DNA of 15,594 nucleotides, from the NCBI GenBank assembly GCA_030824295.1, contig JAVBYA010000087.1, forward strand, positions 1 through 15,594, written 5' to 3'. The position numbers were made by a program, and so were the translations under genes. The DNA is from Bacteroidota bacterium. Its GTDB lineage: Bacteria > Bacteroidota > Ignavibacteria > UBA10030 > UBA8401. The notes under the pieces were generated by a model. The model was not told the DNA's origin. It searched no databases and saw only the letters and a list, made by a program, of their open reading frames with translations. Positions 13,328 through 15,594 of the stretch are shown one piece after another. How positions within the stretch are numbered: the first letter of the stretch is position 1; the number at the start of each line of letters is the position of its first letter.

Positions 13328-14259
13328 TGAAGACATCGGTCGTGACCGGCGGCGCCGGATTCCTTGGTTCCCATCTGAGCGAACGGCTGCTGAATGAAGG
13401 GCACCGTGTGGTCGTACTGGACAATCTGATCACCGGTTCCGTTGAGAACATCCAGCATCTGTTCGCCAATCCGAATTTCTCGTTCGTGCAGTACGATGTG
13501 ACGAATTACATTCACGTGCCGGGTCAGGTGGAGTATGTGTGGCATTTCGCTTCACCGGCAAGCCCCATCGACTATCTGAAATTGCCGATCCAGACCCTCA
13601 AGGTCGGTTCGTTGGGGACGCATAAAGCGCTTGGATTCACCAAAGCAAAGAACGCACGGTTCCTCATCGCATCCACCTCTGAATGCTACGGGGACCCTGA
13701 GGTCCATCCGCAGGTGGAGGAATACTGGGGCAATGTCAATCCGGTCGGTCCGCGCGGCGTGTACGATGAAGCAAAACGGTTCGCGGAAGCGATGACCATG
13801 GCGTACCACCGGTTCCACGGCGTGCAGACGCGCATCGTGCGCATCTTCAATACCTATGGGGAACGGATGCGTATCGAGGACGGCCGCGCCATTCCGGCGT
13901 TCGTGTCGCAGGCGCTCCGCGGCGAGGATGTGACGGTGTTCGGCGACGGTTCACAGACACGCAGTGTCTGTTACGTTTCCGACCTCATCGACGGCATCTA
14001 CCGGCTGATGATGTCCGACTATGTGATGCCGATGAACATCGGCAATCCGGAAGAGCTCACGATGCTGCAATTGGCGCAGGAGATCATTGCACTGACCAAC
14101 AGCAAGAGCCGGATCATCCACAAGGAACTCCCGGTGGACGATCCGAAAGTGCGTCAGCCCGATATCACCAAAGCGCGGACGATCCTCGGATGGGAACCCC
14201 GTGTCTCGCGGTCGCAGGGCTTGGACCGGACCGTTGCGTATTTCAAATCAAAGTTGTGA
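13327..14259 (+). CDS. uxs: UDP-glucuronate decarboxylase (UDP-xylose synthase)
   Basis: This 310-residue extended short-chain dehydrogenase converts UDP-glucuronate to UDP-xylose plus CO2 with bound NAD+. GGAGFLG is at 8-14, VWHFASPASPIDY at 71-83, and ASTSECYGDPEVHPQ at 115-129 carries the Thr/Glu of the active site. GPRGVYDEAKR at 141-151 holds Y146 and K150. RIFNTYGERMR at 172-182 and the C-terminal DITKARTILGWEP at 279-291 are also typical. The SPASP and GPR-x-x-YDE-x-KR wording separates it from 4-epimerases. ATG 13327 overlaps the ugd TGA by one base, and AGAGGAG lies just upstream as a good ribosome site. Sequential enzymes in adjacent, overlapping genes support a UDP-xylose branch. 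The symbol follows the plant/animal enzyme name. Confidence 0.9.
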   Translation: MKTSVVTGGAGFLGSHLSERLLNEGHRVVVLDNLITGSVENIQHLFANPNFSFVQYDVTNYIHVPGQVEYVWHFASPASPIDYLKLPIQTLKVGSLGTHKALGFTKAKNARFLIASTSECYGDPEVHPQVEEYWGNVNPVGPRGVYDEAKRFAEAMTMAYHRFHGVQTRIVRIFNTYGERMRIEDGRAIPAFVSQALRGEDVTVFGDGSQTRSVCYVSDLIDGIYRLMMSDYVMPMNIGNPEELTMLQLAQEIIALTNSKSRIIHKELPVDDPKVRQPDITKARTILGWEPRVSRSQGLDRTVAYFKSKL

Positions 14260-14286
14260 TCCTCAATCCGTAAGGTTGGTGTACAT

Positions 14287-15594
14287 ATGCTAAAGTCCTC
14301 TCTTCTTTCCCGTTCTCTGCACATCGCTCTCTCGGCGTTCGTGCTGGTCATGGTAACGGCATCGACCGCCGATGCGCAGGAGCCATCACAGGCAGAGATC
14401 AAACAGCAGGCGGAGTCGCAGCTGCAGACCATGTCTCCGCAGCAGATCGACGGCAAGATCCGGGAATACGGCCTGACACGCAGCGAAGCGGATGCCAAGG
14501 CGAAAGAACTCGGGATCGACCTGGAGACCTATATGCAGGGGTACGGTCAGACACCGGCAGCAACAGAGCCGACCGCTTTGATCAAAACGGACGCACCGGT
14601 CGTGACCCAATCCAAGTCATCGGTCAGCACCCAGCCGTTGATCAAGAAGATATCCCCTCCCGAAACGGTCGACCTTGAACTCTTCGGCCAGCAGTTCTTC
14701 AAATCCGGGAATGCCAATTTCGATCCTTCCCCCTCCTTCTCGGAGAAGGAGTATGTCGTCGGAGCAGGGGACGTCCTGCGGTTATCCCTTTGGGGCACAA
14801 CGGAAATGACGAACGAGTTCACCGTCGACAAGGACGGCAGGATCCTGATCCCGACCGTCGGACCGATCATGATCGCCGGTCTGATCTTCGATGATGCCAA
14901 GAAGAAGATCCTCTTCGCGATGTCGAAGTCCTATGCCGGTCTTACGGAGATCCCGCCGAAGATCTTCATGGACGTCTCCTTGTCCAAACTGCGTCCGATC
15001 CGCGTGATGATGATGGGTGAAGTGGAGCAGCCGGGTGGATATTTCGTGAACAATTTCGGTAATGTCTTCAATTCCCTGTATGCCGTCGGCGGTCCCAAGG
15101 CGAGCGGGACCATGCGTGATATCCGGGTGATCCGGAACAACAAACAGATCGCGCGCGTGGACCTATACGATTACCTTGTTGCGTCCACAAAGACCAACGA
15201 CCTCCGCATCAATGAGAACGACATCATCTTCGTCCCGCTGCGGGGGAAGACCGTAGCGATCAAAGGACGCGTACCGCGTGCAGGGAAGTTCGAACTGCTG
15301 CCGGGTGAGAATCTGAAGAAACTGCTCGAATTCGCCGGCGGTATCCGCACGGATGTGTTCAATGAGCGCATCCAGGTGGACCGTATCATTCCGTTCAGTG
15401 AACGGGTGAAAGGGGGAGCGGAACGGAAACTGATGGACGTAGAGTTCGAGGAGATCGTCACCGGCAAGAAGGATCTTGTGCTGGAGGATGGAGATATCAT
15501 CACGATCATGCCGATCCTTGATCTGCGGATGAACGTGGTGAGTGTGGCGGGTGCTGTTGCTCGTCCCGGAACATATCAGATCGAAAAGCTCAAG
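14287..15594 (+). CDS. Polysaccharide export outer-membrane protein, Wza-like with SLBB domains (partial)
   Basis: 436 codons are present and the right edge truncates the gene. Residues 1-30 form a signal peptide (hydrophobic IALSAFVLVMV, cut near TADA/QE). The site has no lipobox cysteine, so it is not a lipoprotein like E. coli Wza. Residues 31-125 are a charged, Gln-rich helical and then Thr/Ser-rich spacer. EYVVGAGDVLRLSLWG at 155-170 starts the Poly_export domain. SLBB-type segments follow near 237-290 (GEVEQPGGYFV), 321-365 (GRVPRAGKFEL) and from 416 (VAGAVARPGTY). Such proteins form the periplasm/outer-membrane channel for capsule or exopolysaccharide. It sits 27 bp after uxs, consistent with one operon making and exporting a polymer. 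GGTG lies 6 nt before ATG 14287. Confidence 0.9.
   Translation, partial: MLKSSLLSRSLHIALSAFVLVMVTASTADAQEPSQAEIKQQAESQLQTMSPQQIDGKIREYGLTRSEADAKAKELGIDLETYMQGYGQTPAATEPTALIKTDAPVVTQSKSSVSTQPLIKKISPPETVDLELFGQQFFKSGNANFDPSPSFSEKEYVVGAGDVLRLSLWGTTEMTNEFTVDKDGRILIPTVGPIMIAGLIFDDAKKKILFAMSKSYAGLTEIPPKIFMDVSLSKLRPIRVMMMGEVEQPGGYFVNNFGNVFNSLYAVGGPKASGTMRDIRVIRNNKQIARVDLYDYLVASTKTNDLRINENDIIFVPLRGKTVAIKGRVPRAGKFELLPGENLKKLLEFAGGIRTDVFNERIQVDRIIPFSERVKGGAERKLMDVEFEEIVTGKKDLVLEDGDIITIMPILDLRMNVVSVAGAVARPGTYQIEKLK

Overview
This is a bacterial chromosome segment of mid-50s GC content by eye. It comes from a Gram-negative: it encodes an outer-membrane-type polysaccharide export protein with SLBB domains and secreted proteins with signal peptides. 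The secreted M23/FN3 protein resembles proteins common in the Bacteroidota / Ignavibacteriota / Chlorobiota group, and many starts have weak Shine-Dalgarno sequences. That placement is an inference from protein style, not a tested assignment.

Layout. Positions 1-4903 are a minus-strand block. In its transcription order it holds rlmN (23S rRNA/tRNA A2503/A37 methyltransferase), a small GxxExxY-family PD-(D/E)XK protein, adk, a glycerophosphodiester phosphodiesterase, and a secreted M23 peptidase/FN3 protein that runs off the left edge. The GxxExxY gene is bracketed by imperfect inverted repeats of about 25 bp. It sits between rlmN and adk like a small inserted cassette, and its right repeat supplies the rlmN stop codon. 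rlmN itself is preceded by a terminator-like hairpin plus nine U residues, ending two bases and a C before its AUG.

Positions 4904-5313 are a gene-free divergent region. It is followed on the plus strand by a REP-associated tyrosine transposase (RAYT, HUH nuclease). Two bases after the RAYT stop codon begins an array of nine 39-bp units, most of which contain a GC-rich palindrome. Beyond the array, in inverted orientation, lies one solitary palindrome with a GTAG foot. Together these look like a RAYT/REP (BIME-like) system. Next come uvrA (nucleotide excision repair), an inverted-repeat-rich intergenic region with a good promoter, and a tRNA with anticodon CAT that is most like tRNA-Ile2.

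Positions 9586-15594 are a polysaccharide locus on the plus strand, closely spaced and probably one operon. It encodes a WbpA-type UDP-N-acetylhexosamine dehydrogenase, GDP-mannose 4,6-dehydratase, UDP-glucose dehydrogenase, UDP-glucuronate decarboxylase (UDP-xylose synthase), and the start of a Wza-like export protein cut by the right edge. The products expected are UDP-HexNAcA, GDP-4-keto-6-deoxymannose, UDP-GlcA and UDP-xylose. These would feed glycosyltransferases that are not in the window, with export through the last gene.

The least ordinary items are the GxxExxY cassette with inverted termini, the RAYT with its 39-bp palindromic array, and the hairpin/U-tract at the rlmN start.
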